Positions 23,188 to 33,899 of a stretch of DNA of 64,000 nucleotides are shown here, one piece after another. The DNA comes from Notolepis coatsorum (taxonomy: Eukaryota; Chordata; Actinopteri; Aulopiformes; Paralepididae). Made by a program: the position numbers and the translations under genes. The notes beneath the pieces are model-generated. The model made no database searches. It saw only the letters and a program-made list of their open reading frames with translations, and was not told where the DNA came from. The stretch covers positions 100,431,489 through 100,495,488 of the forward strand of contig OZ020598.1 of assembly GCA_963971535.1 (NCBI GenBank). Reading direction: 5' to 3'. Numbering within the stretch: position 1 is the stretch's first letter; every line of letters begins with the position of its first letter.

Positions 23188-24236
23188 ATGGCCAGCGGCA
23201 GACACTCTCCAACCAGCTCTCCCCCATTACCGCGCCCTAGGCGCCAGCGTCAGCCCCCTCCCTACTTGGAGGGCTACGCTGTAGATTTACCTCATAGCTT
23301 ATCCACGAGGACGCTAAGCAGGGATAGCATTGGTAGCTCAAGCATGCCCAACCTTACAGACCAGTCAACCCTAGATGTAGAGACCCAAGCTAGTTTAAGT
23401 GAAACTAACTTAGCTTACAGGGGGGGACAAGCGGGGCATGACTTGACTATACCCATAGAACACCGCGCCCCCGAGATGGACCTCGGAGCGCATGAAAGTA
23501 AAGAGTACAGCGCCCCCGAGATGGACCGCGGAGCGCGTGAGAAGACCAGGTCACCGCCAAGCCCAGTCGGCTCCAAATCACCATCCTCAGCGTCCTCCCC
23601 AAGCGGAGCCGATAAGAGGCTAGCGCAAGTACTGATCGCCACGATAACCGCTTCGGCGGAAAGGGACCGCCTCCAGGGTGAGCGTGACCGCCTCCAGATA
23701 GTGAGCGCGAACATCTCAGACTGGAAGAGAGTCGCCTCCAGGCTGACGCCGCAATACATCTCAGACTGGAAGAGAGGCGCCTCCAGGCTCAAGAAACCAT
23801 GGAGCGAGACCGCGCCAATGCGCAGCGCGAGGCAGAACGAGACCGTCTACAAGCACAAATGATGGCGCAAGCGCTCCAGAACGTGACTCCCCACTCTTCC
23901 ACCCGGAGCTCCCGGAGATCATCACGCCAAGGGTCGAGGGCACCCTCCCCTCCCCGACAAAGCTACACGGGACCCCGCCTAAGGGAAGAACCTGCTTACA
24001 TTGCAGAGCAGCTAGCCGAGCGACTACAAGGCCTGACTGAGGACGAAGGAGGGCAGAGGGCCCACCCGAACTACTCCTTCTCAGACCAGGAGGCACAGCG
24101 CAGCCCCGGTCTCAGTCCCGACACACTGCGTCATGAATCCCCAACACGCCCCAGTGGGGAGTTCGAGCACCAGACGGCACTGAGGACTAGTACCTGGCAA
24201 CCCAGCCCCTGGTTCCCGCCCAGCACGAACCAATGA
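23188..24236 (+). pseudogene. Pao/BEL gag N-terminal part, frameshifted
   Basis: The frame starts at ATG 23188 about 50 bp after the LTR. It encodes a Pro/Ser/Arg-rich head (MASGRHSPTSSPPLPRP) and a charged region with a repeated APEMD block, then a coiled-coil rich in Glu, Arg and Leu (ERDRLQGERDRLQ). Near 23697 the coiled-coil continues in another frame (HLRLEESRLQADAA, EERRLQAQ, AEAERDRLQ-like), so one base was gained or lost there; the original frame ends at 23862. The second frame meets an in-frame TGA at 24234-24236 and then stays open into pol. The product would be a capsid-type structural protein; as it stands it cannot be made whole. Confidence 0.75.
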
Positions 24237-26192
24237 CCCAACGCACCGGGAGACTCGCCGAGAACGCCCCTCCCCCCACGTGTGTCAGTGTCACAGCCCT
24301 CAATGACACCCTACATTGGGTCCCACACATTCCCAGACTTCACAAGAGAAGACCGAGCGCAGTATACCGAGCTGCGTATGTGCCTAGAGACAATCATGTC
24401 AGGAGTACAGGACGAGCCATACAAGTATGCCATTCTCCTCAAGCACCTCAAGGTAACTAGAGCGCACAGCATAGCGCTGGCATACTCCAATTCACCAACT
24501 CCCTATTCTGACGCCCTGGCTGCCCTCGACGCACGTTACGGACGTACGTGGGATTATGTCATTCAGGAGATACGTGAGATCGAACGTCTCCCCCCAGCTA
24601 GAGACAACCGAGCCCTGGACGACATATCCGTCAAGGTACAGTCCCTAGTAGGGATGCTCGGGTCCCAACGAGAGAAGGGGATGTACGAGTTGTACGCCAA
24701 CTCCAACGTGGAGCGCATATTGGAGAAGCTCCCCCCATTCCGCCAAGAACGCTTTCGGCGGGAACAAAACTACCGTGACCCGAATGGCCCAGAACAGTCA
24801 CTGCTGGATCTTGCTGACTTCCTAGCCAGGGAGGTTAGCAGCCTAAGAATTGACACCTTCGCATGGGGTGGCTCGAACATTAAAGAGGGACCGAGGAGGT
24901 TTAAAGACCAAAGCAGGCACATCACAGTGATGCACCAGGCCGAGTCGGTGTCACGGCAGAAGAGTCACAACCCCCCCGCCAAGGAGAAATGGAAGATCGC
25001 ATGTCAATACTGCGACAGCGAACACTGGCTGTCACAGTGCGACGCATTCAAGAAACTGACCACCGCCGAAGTAAGTCAGTGGATTAAAGCTAACCGCCGC
25101 TGCTTCCGCTGCGCGCACGGCCACATGGCAGCAGAATGCCGCCTTAAGAAGAAGTGTGGCAAGTGTGACGGCGCTCACCTCGAAGTACTGCACGAGAGCA
25201 ACAAGCGCCCACCAGCTCCACAAAGCAACTCGAGAACAGAAGTACTCTACATCGACACCGCGAAGAGTGGGAGCTCCAGAGTGCTCCTCAAGGTAGTACG
25301 AGTACTCCTCAGTCACGGGGACAAGGTACTCGACACCTACGCCGTCCTCGACGACGGGTCGGAGAAGACACTCCTCCTCGCCTCCGCCGCGACCCAGTTG
25401 GACGTGCGGGGCCCAGAGCAGACCATGACCCTCCGTACCATTCGTCGAGACTTAAAGACAATCAAAAGTGAAAACGTCTCGTTCACCATTGCAGCGATCG
25501 ACCAGCCTGAGAAGCGGTACAGCATCAGCAAGGCGTTCATGAGCTACGACATAGGTTTGTCACGCTACGATTACCCCATCCCACAGCTGAGGGAAAAGTA
25601 TGACCACCTACGCCAACTGCCCATACCGCATATCAGCGGCGCTACACCGACCCTACTCATTGGCTCCGACCACGCGGACCTCATTGTCCCAACTGATGTG
25701 GTCCACATCGGACCCAGAGGATGCCCAGCCGCGGTTAAGACCCGACTGGGGTGGACGCTCCAGGGCCCCCTTTCCGGGCCTTCCAGCCGACCAACGTCCA
25801 CACGCTGCCTTTACACCAAGGTGAGCGACACAGACAACACTCTCCTACAGCACGTTGAGAGGCTATGGACACTAGACGCGCTGCCATTCAAGAACGAACG
25901 CAAGATGGTTCGGTCCAAAGAGGACAAGTATGCCATCGCTCTACTAGAGCAGAAGACTACGAGGGTCGAGGTCGACGGAGTGCTAAGATACGCAACCCCA
26001 CTCTTGAGGCGGGAAGGGATGCCCACTCTGCATGTGCCTAAGGGAGCGACGCACCACTACATACAGAGCACTGAGCGGCGCCTCGCCAAGGATCCCCCCC
26101 AAGCAACGATCTATCGCACCGAGATCGAGAAGCTGGTAACGGCCGGCCACATAAAGAAAATCGATGACCACGAGGCAGAAGGGACAACATAG
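24237..26192 (+). pseudogene. Pao/BEL gag C-terminus, zinc knuckles, protease and RT start
   Basis: The frame is open from 24237 to a TAG at 26190-26192; the first ATG is internal. In order it encodes the Pao Gag core (FPDFTREDRAQYTELR to FLAREVSSLR), three zinc knuckles (CQYCDSEHWLSQC, CFRCAHGHMAAEC, CGKCDGAHLEVLH) and an aspartic protease with VLDDGSEKTLL near 25343. A linker leads to LGWTLQGPL and the start of reverse transcriptase. Gag packages RNA, and the protease matures the polyprotein. The TAG falls just before the RT motif SWYVPHH and stops translation. BEL elements normally have one continuous Gag-Pol frame, so this stop is a lesion, not a recoding site known to me. Confidence 0.82.
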
Positions 26193-26875
26193 TCCTGGTA
26201 TGTGCCCCACCACAAGGTCACCCACAACGGAAAGAACCGCATCGTGTTCAATTGCAGTTATCAGATTGGACAGCAGAATCTGAATAACCTACTCCTGCCC
26301 GGCCCGACACTCGGACCCTCCCTCCTCGGCGTCCTGATACGCTTTCGTCAGGACAAAGTGGCCATCAGCGGCGACATCAAGGGAATGTTCCTACAAGTTC
26401 GACTGATGGAGGAAGACAAGCCTTTACTGAGGTTTCTGTGGAGGGAGAGGCTCGACGACGAACAACCCTCGATATACCAATGGGAGGTACTCCCCTTCGG
26501 CACCACCTGCAGCCCGTGCTGCGCCACGTTCGCGTTACAGAAGCACGTGGCCGAAGACCCCGGAGCTGACAATGATGTCCGACACAGCGTTGAACGAAGC
26601 TTCTACGTGGACAACTGCCTACAGAACGTATCCACGCCAGAAGAAGCAGAGAGCATCCTAATGAAGCTACGGGCTTCGTTAGCCAAATGTGGATTCGACC
26701 TCCGACAGTGGGCCAGTAGCGACCCTCAAGTTCTCCAGCACCTCCCTCCAGAGACTAAAGCCGCTAGCAGCGAGACCTGGATGGCACACACCCCAGGCGA
26801 AGCGCAAGAGATGACTCTGGGCCTCGTCTGGCGCTTCAAGACGGACTCGCTTCACTACCGACACACACCTCTGAG
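26193..26875 (+). pseudogene. Pao/BEL reverse transcriptase core
   Basis: Same frame as the upstream segment. It holds RT motifs in order: WYVPHHKVTHNGKNRIVF, GDIKGMFLQVRL (motif A with the first catalytic Asp), PFGTTCSPCCATFAL (motif B) and FYVDNCL (motif C, the YVDN variant of the catalytic YXDD typical of BEL). The connection region ends in LGLVWRFKTDSLHYRHTPL, where a hAT-type element is inserted at 26876. The short tail of codons inside the insertion up to 26888 is not element sequence. Downstream coding sequence resumes at 28552. Confidence 0.85.
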
Positions 26876-28543
26876 CATGGCCGCCTAGTTATAGTTGAAA
26901 GTGGGGGTGCATAATATATATATATATTTTTTATTATTATTATAATTTTTTTTTTATTTTTTTTTTACAGGCAAGGGGTGGTTTGGAGGGGGTCCGGCAC
27001 GACCCCCTCCACGGCAGAATTTTTTTTCATTTAATGAACCTGTACATGCAATTTCCTGCAATATAGAGCCTTCAATCTTGACCAATAAAGCTGCTCTTTT
27101 CACTATAAAACTCAGTTTATATTGCAGTATGATAGCCAATTACTATAATAATAATAATAATATATTAATATATATATATATATATACTGTATATATACTG
27201 TATATTGATTTTTCGCTCTTTTATTTTTATTAAATCAATCTCCTTTCAAATAGGCCAAGTTTTTAATAAGAAAGAGAGAAAAATACCAACAAGGAACAAT
27301 AACAGGGTCTGCTGTAAATATAGCCTATTTTGTGTCTTAATTTGTTATGTTATCCTACACTTTAAGCTGTCTGATATTTCCATTACCTGTAACTCTTGGG
27401 TCTCTTTCTCTCCTTCTCTGCCTCCTCCCTGAGTCTGCACAGTCACCATATCATTCTACATTAAGGAGAGCAATACACTTATGAATACACTGAACATCAT
27501 TATGAAACATTTCTATTGCACCCTTACTTACAATTCATTATGAATTGAAAATGGGGAACCCTGATGTAAACAAGACGAAAGTCTTTCTCTGGTCTGCATC
27601 CCCTTAACAATTGTGTGTATTGAGCTGTACTGTACTGTACCCATTCTGCAATCTGTTATTGATTGATTAAAAATGTTATTAACATATTGCAGAATGGGTA
27701 CAATATAGTACGGCTCAATACACACAATTGTTAAGGGGATGCAGACCAGAGAAAGACTTTTGTTTTGTTTACATCAGGGTCCCCTTATTGCATTATTATT
27801 ATTATAACAAAAATTAAAAAAAAAAAGTAAAAAAAAAAAAAAAAATTTGGGGGGCCCTCATCACTAAAGGCCCACGGGCCGCGGCCGTTGTTAATCCGGC
27901 CCTGCTTCGAACGTTAAAATTTGCAAACGAAGTCAACGTTATCCAGCTGACGACACCACATATCTAGATATATGACAACGTTACCTAGCGGCTAGCACTA
28001 AAGCTAACGCCAACCAGAGGGAAACTTTGTTATTATTATTATTATTATTATTGTTTGGTATGACCAGATGGCATTTCGGGACGTGAAACACTTTTATTGT
28101 ATTGCGTGGTAGAACTTCTACCACTCAATAGAAGACATGTCTAACATAAATAATCTTAACAATCATAAACAACTTACTGGAAAATCCTGCCTGCCACCAA
28201 ATGACACACTTCTGTGGCCTTTATTTACACTCAGCCTACCTGCAGCCAGCGCTGTGCGCCGTCTGCTCTGCTGGGGGTGGGAGAGGCACTGGATCAAACC
28301 ATATGGGGGAGCAGGGGGGGGGGTCGCAATCTTTGGAAACTTAAAAACGTGTTATTAAGTGTCATTGCGTATTATTAATTTGATTGAAATTACGTAGTTA
28401 TGCTTAGATTTATATATTGGGGGGGGGTATATCATATTTTTCATATGATCAAAAAGTGGTGGAGCAAGAGAATATCCTTGCTCCCCCAAGTTCAATAGTC
28501 CTGGAGCACGTGCATCGTCTGCTCTATTGCGCAGGCGTCTATG
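26876..28543. mobile_element. hAT-type insertion in pol, 1668 bp
   Basis: An exact 8-bp target duplication CCTCTGAG lies at 26868-26875 and 28544-28551, inside the Pao/BEL coding sequence. The ends are CATGGCCGCCTAG and, inverted, CATAGACGCCTGC, which match at roughly three quarters of positions. The 8-bp duplication fits hAT. No transposase is legible. The interior holds an inverted pair of LINE tails (27557-27785) and, at 27890-27904, AATCCGGCCCTG, which looks like the end of a further hAT-type element. Confidence 0.75.
27557..27785. repeat. Inverted pair of a LINE-tail family
   Basis: The arm from 27557 to about 27655 (GATGTAAACAAGACGAAAGT, then TCTGGTCTGCATCCCC) is inverted at about 27685-27785 with a 30-bp centre of TGATTGAT and TTAA motifs. 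A single copy of the arm is at 56284-56402, where it ends in ATAAAGTCAATCAATC, so each arm looks like a LINE or SINE 3' end. Confidence 0.8.
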
Positions 28544-28551
28544 CCTCTGAG

Positions 28552-29560
28552 GACGGATCAGGAGACGTCCACGACTAGACTGACCACTCGGCGGAGTGTG
28601 TACCGAACACTCGCCAGCCAGTACGACCCAATGGGGTGTATTCTCCCCTACACCACCCGGGCGAAGATGCTGGTGAGAGAACTGTGGGCCAAGGAGCAGG
28701 GCTGGGACGACCCCATACCCGAGCACCTATCCACCACATGGAGAGAGTGGGAGGATGAACTTGTCTTACTCCGCGAGGTTGCCATCCCGCGGAGTTACTT
28801 CCCCCTTACCGTGCGACTGGAGACGTGTCAGATAGGCCTGCACGTCTTCAGCGACGCCTCTGAAGTGGCGTACGGATCAGTGGCCTACCTGAGAGCGAGC
28901 TTCCTGAACATGGGTGAAGAACTCAAGACTCGCCTTGCTCCGGCTCAGGTCACCTTCCAGTTCAAGCCTCCGAATGCCCCCCATTTCGGGGGAACGTGGG
29001 AGAGAGAGGTCCGATCAATAAAGACTGCTATGTACACCGTACTTGGAGCCCAGACAGTGGGCGATGAAGTCCTGGCTACGGTCCTCACCGAGATTGAGGG
29101 AGTTCTGAACTCCAAGCCCCTCGGCTACGTTTCAAGCGACGTAGCTGACGTCGACCCCATCACCCCAAACTACCTCTTGATGGTGTGGCTGGACCCTGCC
29201 CTTCCTCAGACGGTGTACAGACAGGACGAGATGAGCGGACGGAGAATGTGGAGACACAGCCAAATACTGGCCAAATACTTCCTCCTACACTACTTACCCT
29301 CCCTTCAAGCCCGTCAGAAATGGGTGAAAGACAGGGACAACTTGACCGTGGGGACCGTCGTGATGATCATAGACCAGTCACTACCCCGAGCTACGTGGCC
29401 AGCCGGCCGTGTGAGCAGAGTGATCAATGGTTCGGATGGGAAGGTCAGAGCGGCAGAGGTCATCGTCCAAGGGCAGACTTATACTAGACCAGTAGCTAAG
29501 TTGATAGAGCTTCCTGCGTTCCCTGACCCCCCTGACGACGACGATAACCCACCGACTTGA
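28552..29560 (+). pseudogene. Pao/BEL pol: RNase H start joined to integrase end
   Basis: Resumes the pol frame after the hAT insertion. It encodes YRTLASQYDPMG, the RNase H start HVFSDASEVAYGSVAYLR, and then switches without frame loss to FLNMGEELKTRL and the integrase block FKPPNAPHFGGTWEREVRSIK. The last block holds the third acidic residue of the integrase DDE triad. The rest of RNase H, the integrase zinc finger and the first two acidic residues are missing, so a large piece of pol has been deleted at about 28897. A C-terminal chromatin-proximal domain (VGTVVMIIDQSLPRATWP, GRVSRVI) and an acidic end DDDDNPPT follow. It ends at 29560, just upstream of the polypurine tract and 3' LTR. Confidence 0.85.
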
Positions 29561-29654
29561 TAGATCACTGCCAACTTCCCATAGCCCATTATGGAGAAAT
29601 TGACTTGACCCTGGATATTAATCTGTGCCCCAAATTTATTTGCTAATTAGGTTC

Positions 29655-29673
29655 GGACTAATTAGGGGGCGGC
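29655..29673 (+). promoter_or_regulatory. Polypurine tract region of the Pao/BEL element
   Basis: AATTAGGGGGCGGC directly precedes the 3' LTR, the place where plus-strand DNA synthesis is primed. It is short and interrupted by a C, so the exact primer is uncertain. Confidence 0.5.
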
Positions 29674-30684
29674 TGTTCTGAAGGTCCAGATTAAAACACT
29701 GAAAGTCTGCGTTTATTATTTTGTATAACTTATATATCGTTTATATATATATAAGATATATATCTTCACGTCATCTGTTTTACGTGCCAGTATTTATCAT
29801 TCGCCTTTTGTATATGTCCCATTCTTAACGCCGTAGGCGCCAGCGCGCGCCCCTCTAGACATGTTCAGAACATGCCCAGGCAAGCCCAGAGAGAGCGCAT
29901 TGATCTGTGTGGGTGAACAGGCTCAGTCCACAGGTAACACAGAGTGAGAGAGAAGTAACGTTTGGCGCAGTTGTAAACAGGACGGCAAGGCAACGTATCG
30001 TTATAGAGAGCCGCACGGCTAATTACTTAGATACAACCATAATATTGTCGAGCCACTATTGGCCCAGTATAATAACTTGTGGAAGCGAAGTAACGTGGAG
30101 AGACTTATAGTTGAACCCAGCGATGTTCTGGACATAACTACTTATTGAAGACTTCCCGCCGGTTAGCCTAGCAAAGGGGCTAACTAGCTATCACCCATGC
30201 CAACGGGCTTTTGGACTAATAGCTATTAATCCTGCCATCGGGCGCTAGGAATACAAGGACCGGTCCGTACGAGACCCTCTTTCCCAGCGACGACAGGATT
30301 ATCCCACCAGTCTGCAGTTTCTCTGGAGTCGGAGCTCCAGAGAGAATTACCGTCTCCATCCACCATCTTGCTTTTCCCTGTGCTGCTTCGCTCCGTCTCA
30401 CTCCATTCAGAGCTCCACCGGTCGGGTACCCGTAGCATAGGAACTATCGTTACCGCGGACATTGTGGCATTGATATTAAAGTAATAACAGGATATCTGTG
30501 TTCATATGCTATGTATGTTTTCTATTAATATTAAAGTGATTGTTTAACTTGTATCACTGTCCCCTCGCAGTTAATGGAGTGTCCGCCATTTTGTGTACCT
30601 ATACTGTCTGGCTAATTAATATTCTAGTAGTGGTCTAATCTAAACATTTAAATACAGTCCGGGTTGTGTAGCCCCTTAGCTACA
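29674..30684 (+). repeat. Pao/BEL 3' LTR
   Basis: Same ends as the 5' LTR. Differences include CCATAGG to CCGTAGG, CAGAAAATG to CAGAACATG, GCGACG to GCGATG, and a 2-3-base deletion near 30255. Confidence 0.92.
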
Positions 30685-30689
30685 ATAAT

Positions 30690-31083
30690 GATAATAATAA
30701 TAGGTTACATGTTTTATGTCTAATAAAAATTATATACACCGTGAGAAGACACAACTTTTACCTTAACCTCTTAACTCATTGAGCGCCACGCTCTTTTCCC
30801 ATCTTTACTCAATGGCGCCAGCGTTATTGCCAATTTTAGCGATGTTTGCAGACCCATCGTGTGTTCTGTATTATAGCTATGGAGACAATAGTATGGCTCA
30901 TTTGACAGGCATTGTTCATAGTCCATCACTGACTAACGAGTTCATTTCTACATACTGTAGTTTGTGCACTATTATACGCTAAACATCGCCCCTTTCCAAA
31001 ATAATCCAGTCTTTTTTCATAGATCGCAAGATATGGCGCGTTATATGCAATATGCCCAAATCGTTCTGGTTGCTCGCCCGAAA
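30690..31083. other. No recognisable feature
   Basis: ATAATA-rich start, then unannotated sequence with CATTGAGCGCCACGCTC at 30778, which may be the end of a DNA element. Confidence 0.35.
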
Positions 31084-32198
31084 CTCCAAATTCAGATTCA
31101 GATTCAGATTCAGATTCCTTTATTAAGTCATTTGTGTAAAAACACATTGGTAATTGTTGCAGCATTACAGTGTATGTATTTTTTCCTTTCTTTTTTCACA
31201 GTAAACGACAAACACCAACACAGACACAGGACAAAAAAACAGTGCAGTGGAGGATTAATAATTTAAATACATATATAAAGTGTAGAGTGCAGAGTTCCAG
31301 TAAGGACTAGTGCAGTGCAGTCAGTGTCATTGTGCCAGTGTCACTTGGGGGCAGAGGGCTGAGGCATTGATCAGCCTGGCGGCTGAGGGGAAGAAGCTCA
31401 GTCTGTGACTAGCTTTCACAGCCTTTGGGATCCTCAGCCTTCTCCCAGAGGGGAGCAGGGTGAAGGGGCTGTGACCGGGGTGGGAGGGGTCGGCCATGAT
31501 CTTCCTCGCCCTCTTCAGCGCCCTGGAGTCGTGCAGGGACCTGAGGGAGGGCAGGGGACAGCCGATCACCCTCTCCGCGGAGCGAATCACCCGCTGCAGC
31601 TTGGCGAGATCTTGGGGAACAAGGAGATGATGGAGTGGGTGAGGATGGACTCAATGATGGCCGTGTAGAATTGGGCCATCATGGTCCTCGGCAGTTTGTA
31701 TTTGTTCAACTGCTGGAGGAAGAACATCCTCCCCTGGGCCTTTTTGAGCAGGCCCGTGATGTTGAGCTTCCATTTCAAATCCTGGGAGATGGTCATGCCA
31801 AGGAATCGGCATGACTCCACGGAGGCCACCTGAGTGCCTCCCAGTATGATGGGAAGGGGCAGGGCTGCTTTCCTCCTGAAGTCCACTACCATCTCCACTG
31901 TCTTTTGAGCATTGAGCTCCAGGTTGTTGCAGCTGCACCAGCTCTGCAGCCTCTCGATCTCCCTCCTGTAGGCCGACTCGTCCCCCCTGGAGATGAGACC
32001 CACCAGGGTGGAGTCGTCAGCGAATTTCAGGAGTTTGACCGAGGGGTGGAGAGAGGCACAGCTGTTGGTGTACAGGGAGAACAGTAGTGGGGACAGGACG
32101 CAGCCCTGTGGGGAACCGGTGCTGGTGGACCTAGAGCTGGAAATGCTCTTCCCCAGCCTCACCCGCTGAGACCTGTTGGACAAATACTTCCAAATCAA
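31084..32198 (-). mobile_element. Rex1-like LINE, 5'-truncated, (GAATCT)-tailed
   Basis: The 3' tail is the tandem AATCTG run at 31089-31112 (seen inverted on plus), followed upstream by a 3' UTR and the reverse-transcriptase frame. It is truncated at 32198. It belongs to the same family as 19679-20118. Confidence 0.85.
31327..32198 (-). pseudogene. Rex1-like reverse transcriptase, C-terminal half
   Basis: The minus strand encodes RSQRVRLGKSISSSRSTSTG then SPQGCVLSPLLFSLYTN (motif B), LLKFADDSTLVGLIS (catalytic FADD) and NNLELNAQKTVEMVVDFR, with the thumb LKKAQGRMFFLQQLNKYKL. A frameshift near 31590 moves the C-terminal blocks (IRSAERVIGCPLPSLRSLHD and ARKIMADPSHPGHS) into another frame. Motif A and everything upstream, including the endonuclease, is missing. 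The protein copied LINE RNA into DNA; this copy is dead by truncation and frameshift. Confidence 0.85.
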
Positions 32199-32245
32199 AT
32201 ATATATACCATGTACATATGTGTCTTCACAAAATCATCAAGGGGG

Positions 32246-32262
32246 GGGAGGGGGGGGGGGGT
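32246..32262 (+). repeat. Poly-G runs
   Basis: Two G runs separated by single A bases. Confidence 0.7.
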
Positions 32263-32441
32263 GTTTTAACTAAAAACTGTGATTGTTACCAAAAGCAAGT
32301 TTTAATGTACGTCCGGTAAACTACGACACTGTGATCCGCACAGAAGCATGTTTTACGTAAAGGTTACCTAAGATAGACCTTACCTCAGTCAAAAAGTACT
32401 CCAAAATGAATAAATCCGAGTCGATCCCATGGCGATCGCAA

Positions 32442-32771
32442 TTACTTGTGTATATTGGGCATGGCTACCATACAGGAAATAATAGCTCTGAGGCACCAAA
32501 TCTGTCCGGATGACGCAAAGCTCGTTTCTTGTGCCCGACATCCCTTCATCAGTGGCGTGCCGCGATGGTTGCCACGTATCCTCCCCCTCAGCTCCGACTG
32601 CGAGGGAGGGGCGACATGTCTCGTCCGCTCAGCACTCCGTTGCTGGGGGCCTTCCTTCTTTGCCCTGGTAGCCCTGGGCATGGCGATTTTGGGCTTCACC
32701 GTAGCCAGCTTCTCCACGGGTGACACTGGGGCCTCCTCCTCATCCTCACCATCACCGCCGTCATAGTCCAC
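32442..32771 (-). other. Uncertain 109-codon minus-strand frame
   Basis: An open frame with an acidic start (DGGDGEDEEEAP) and an RGRIRGNHRG stretch. It lies downstream of the IQ-motif fragment on the same strand, but no domain is recognisable. About 55 bp of it (32524-32578) resemble 38703-38757, so at least part is repetitive. I do not call it a gene. Confidence 0.25.
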
Positions 32772-32823
32772 ACCATCCTCAGCAACGTCATCAAACTGAT
32801 CATAATCAGTAGTATTATTATTA

Positions 32824-32839
32824 TCATGATCACCATCGC

Positions 32840-32909
<70 letters not shown>

Positions 32910-33005
32910 GTTATCAGTGTCATTTTCATTATTATCATCATCACCATCATTATCACGTTATCATTGTAATTTTTTGTATCATCATCATCACCATCATCAT
33001 CATTA
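32824..33005 (+). repeat. (ATC)n microsatellite
   Basis: CAT/ATC triplet array, nearly pure at 32838-32908 and imperfect to 33005. Confidence 0.92.
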
Positions 33006-33890
33006 TTTGGGGCGACCTTCCCGGAGGGTTCGGCCGTCGACGTCCTTCCGGGGAACCGTGACGACGGTCTCACCCGTAGACTGCACAGGGGAGTGCGCCT
33101 CCCTCTTCAGCTCCTGTAACACGTGTTTGGCGAGGGTGCCCCGTACGCCCCGCTGCAGGCGCCTAATGGCCCCCATCACGCCACGGTACCACCGCCGCAT
33201 CAACCAGCCTCTCACCCACCTCTGGATCAACATCGCCGCCTGATGCTGCAGCTGCCGCTGTCTCCTCAGCCTCTGTCCTCTGTAGGCTGCCTGGAGGAGG
33301 GTGGCAGCCTGGGTCCGCAGCTTCACCTCTCTCCTCCAACTCTCCCACCTCTCCAGTGCCTCCTACCTCTCTCTCTGCAGTCCCTTGCAGAGCTGTCGGG
33401 CTGTGTGCGCTCGGAACGCGACTGGAGAACGGTGGCGACCTGTTGCTGGAGTTTCAGCCGTCTCCTCAGCTGCTGTCCCCTGTAGGCTGCTTGGAAGACG
33501 GTGACTGCCTGGTTCCACAGCTTCACATCTTGTCTCCCTCTCTCCCACTTCTCCAGTGCCTCCTGCCGCTCTGCCCTCTGTCTCTCCAGATCCTGTATGG
33601 TGCGTCTCTTTTCGCGGCCCTTGGCTTGCCTCGTCGGGCACGCGCGCCTCCCCAGCCTTCTCCGGCTGTGCGCTGCGGTCCATGGCGAGGAGGCTGGCTC
33701 TGCCTGCCATAGCAGCCTTCTGGAGAGCCCCGGCTGCTATGGCAGCTCTCCCTTGGGCTTTGAGGGCAGCTCTCTCTTGAGCTTTCTCCTCCCGCTCCAC
33801 CTGCTCCCAGTGGAGTCTGCTGCGTGTGTCGGTCACTTCCGTGTCTGGGCACTGCAGACGGGTTTTTTGGGTTAACGTGTGTGCCCGCAT
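33003..33890 (-). pseudogene. IQ-motif (calmodulin-binding type) protein fragment
   Basis: The minus strand encodes a charged coiled-coil stretch (RLHWEQVEREEKAQERAALK), then two tandem units of about 60 residues. Each unit runs EALE(K/R)WE, then (V)KL, QAAYRGQ with LRR, then a second IQ-like block. IQ-type motifs are FQAAYRGQQLRRR, LQAAYRGQRLRRQ and IQRWVRGWLMRRW, with LQRGVRGTLAKH after them. These fit the IQxxxRGxxxR consensus that binds calmodulin or myosin light chains. The units lie in three frames: one shift near 33610, one near 33413, and an in-frame TAG between the units at about 33365. The frame ends at a stop near 33003. No family can be named. It could be a pseudogene, or exons whose splice sites I cannot place, or a frame damaged by sequencing error. 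Confidence 0.6.
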
Positions 33891-33899
33891 TCCCCACCA

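Larger units (their letters stand above)
22125..30684 (+). mobile_element. Pao/BEL LTR retrotransposon, defective
   Basis: Full-length in outline: two LTRs of 1013 and 1011 bp, a 5-bp target duplication ATAAT (22120-22124 and 30685-30689), primer-binding region, gag, protease, reverse transcriptase, part of RNase H and the end of integrase, then a purine-rich tract. It is disabled by a gag frameshift, two in-frame stops, a deletion joining RNase H to integrase, and a 1.67-kb DNA-transposon insertion. The LTRs differ at about ten positions, so the insertion is recent in evolutionary terms. Confidence 0.92.

Noticed and set aside
23415..23792. Minus-strand frames within the Pao/BEL gag and pol region
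   Set aside because: They are shadows of GC-rich coding sequence on plus.
24282..24284. Start codon for the Pao/BEL pol frame at 24282
   Set aside because: The codon there is GTG in the middle of a frame that is open from 24237; a BEL Gag-Pol would start at the gag ATG near 23188.
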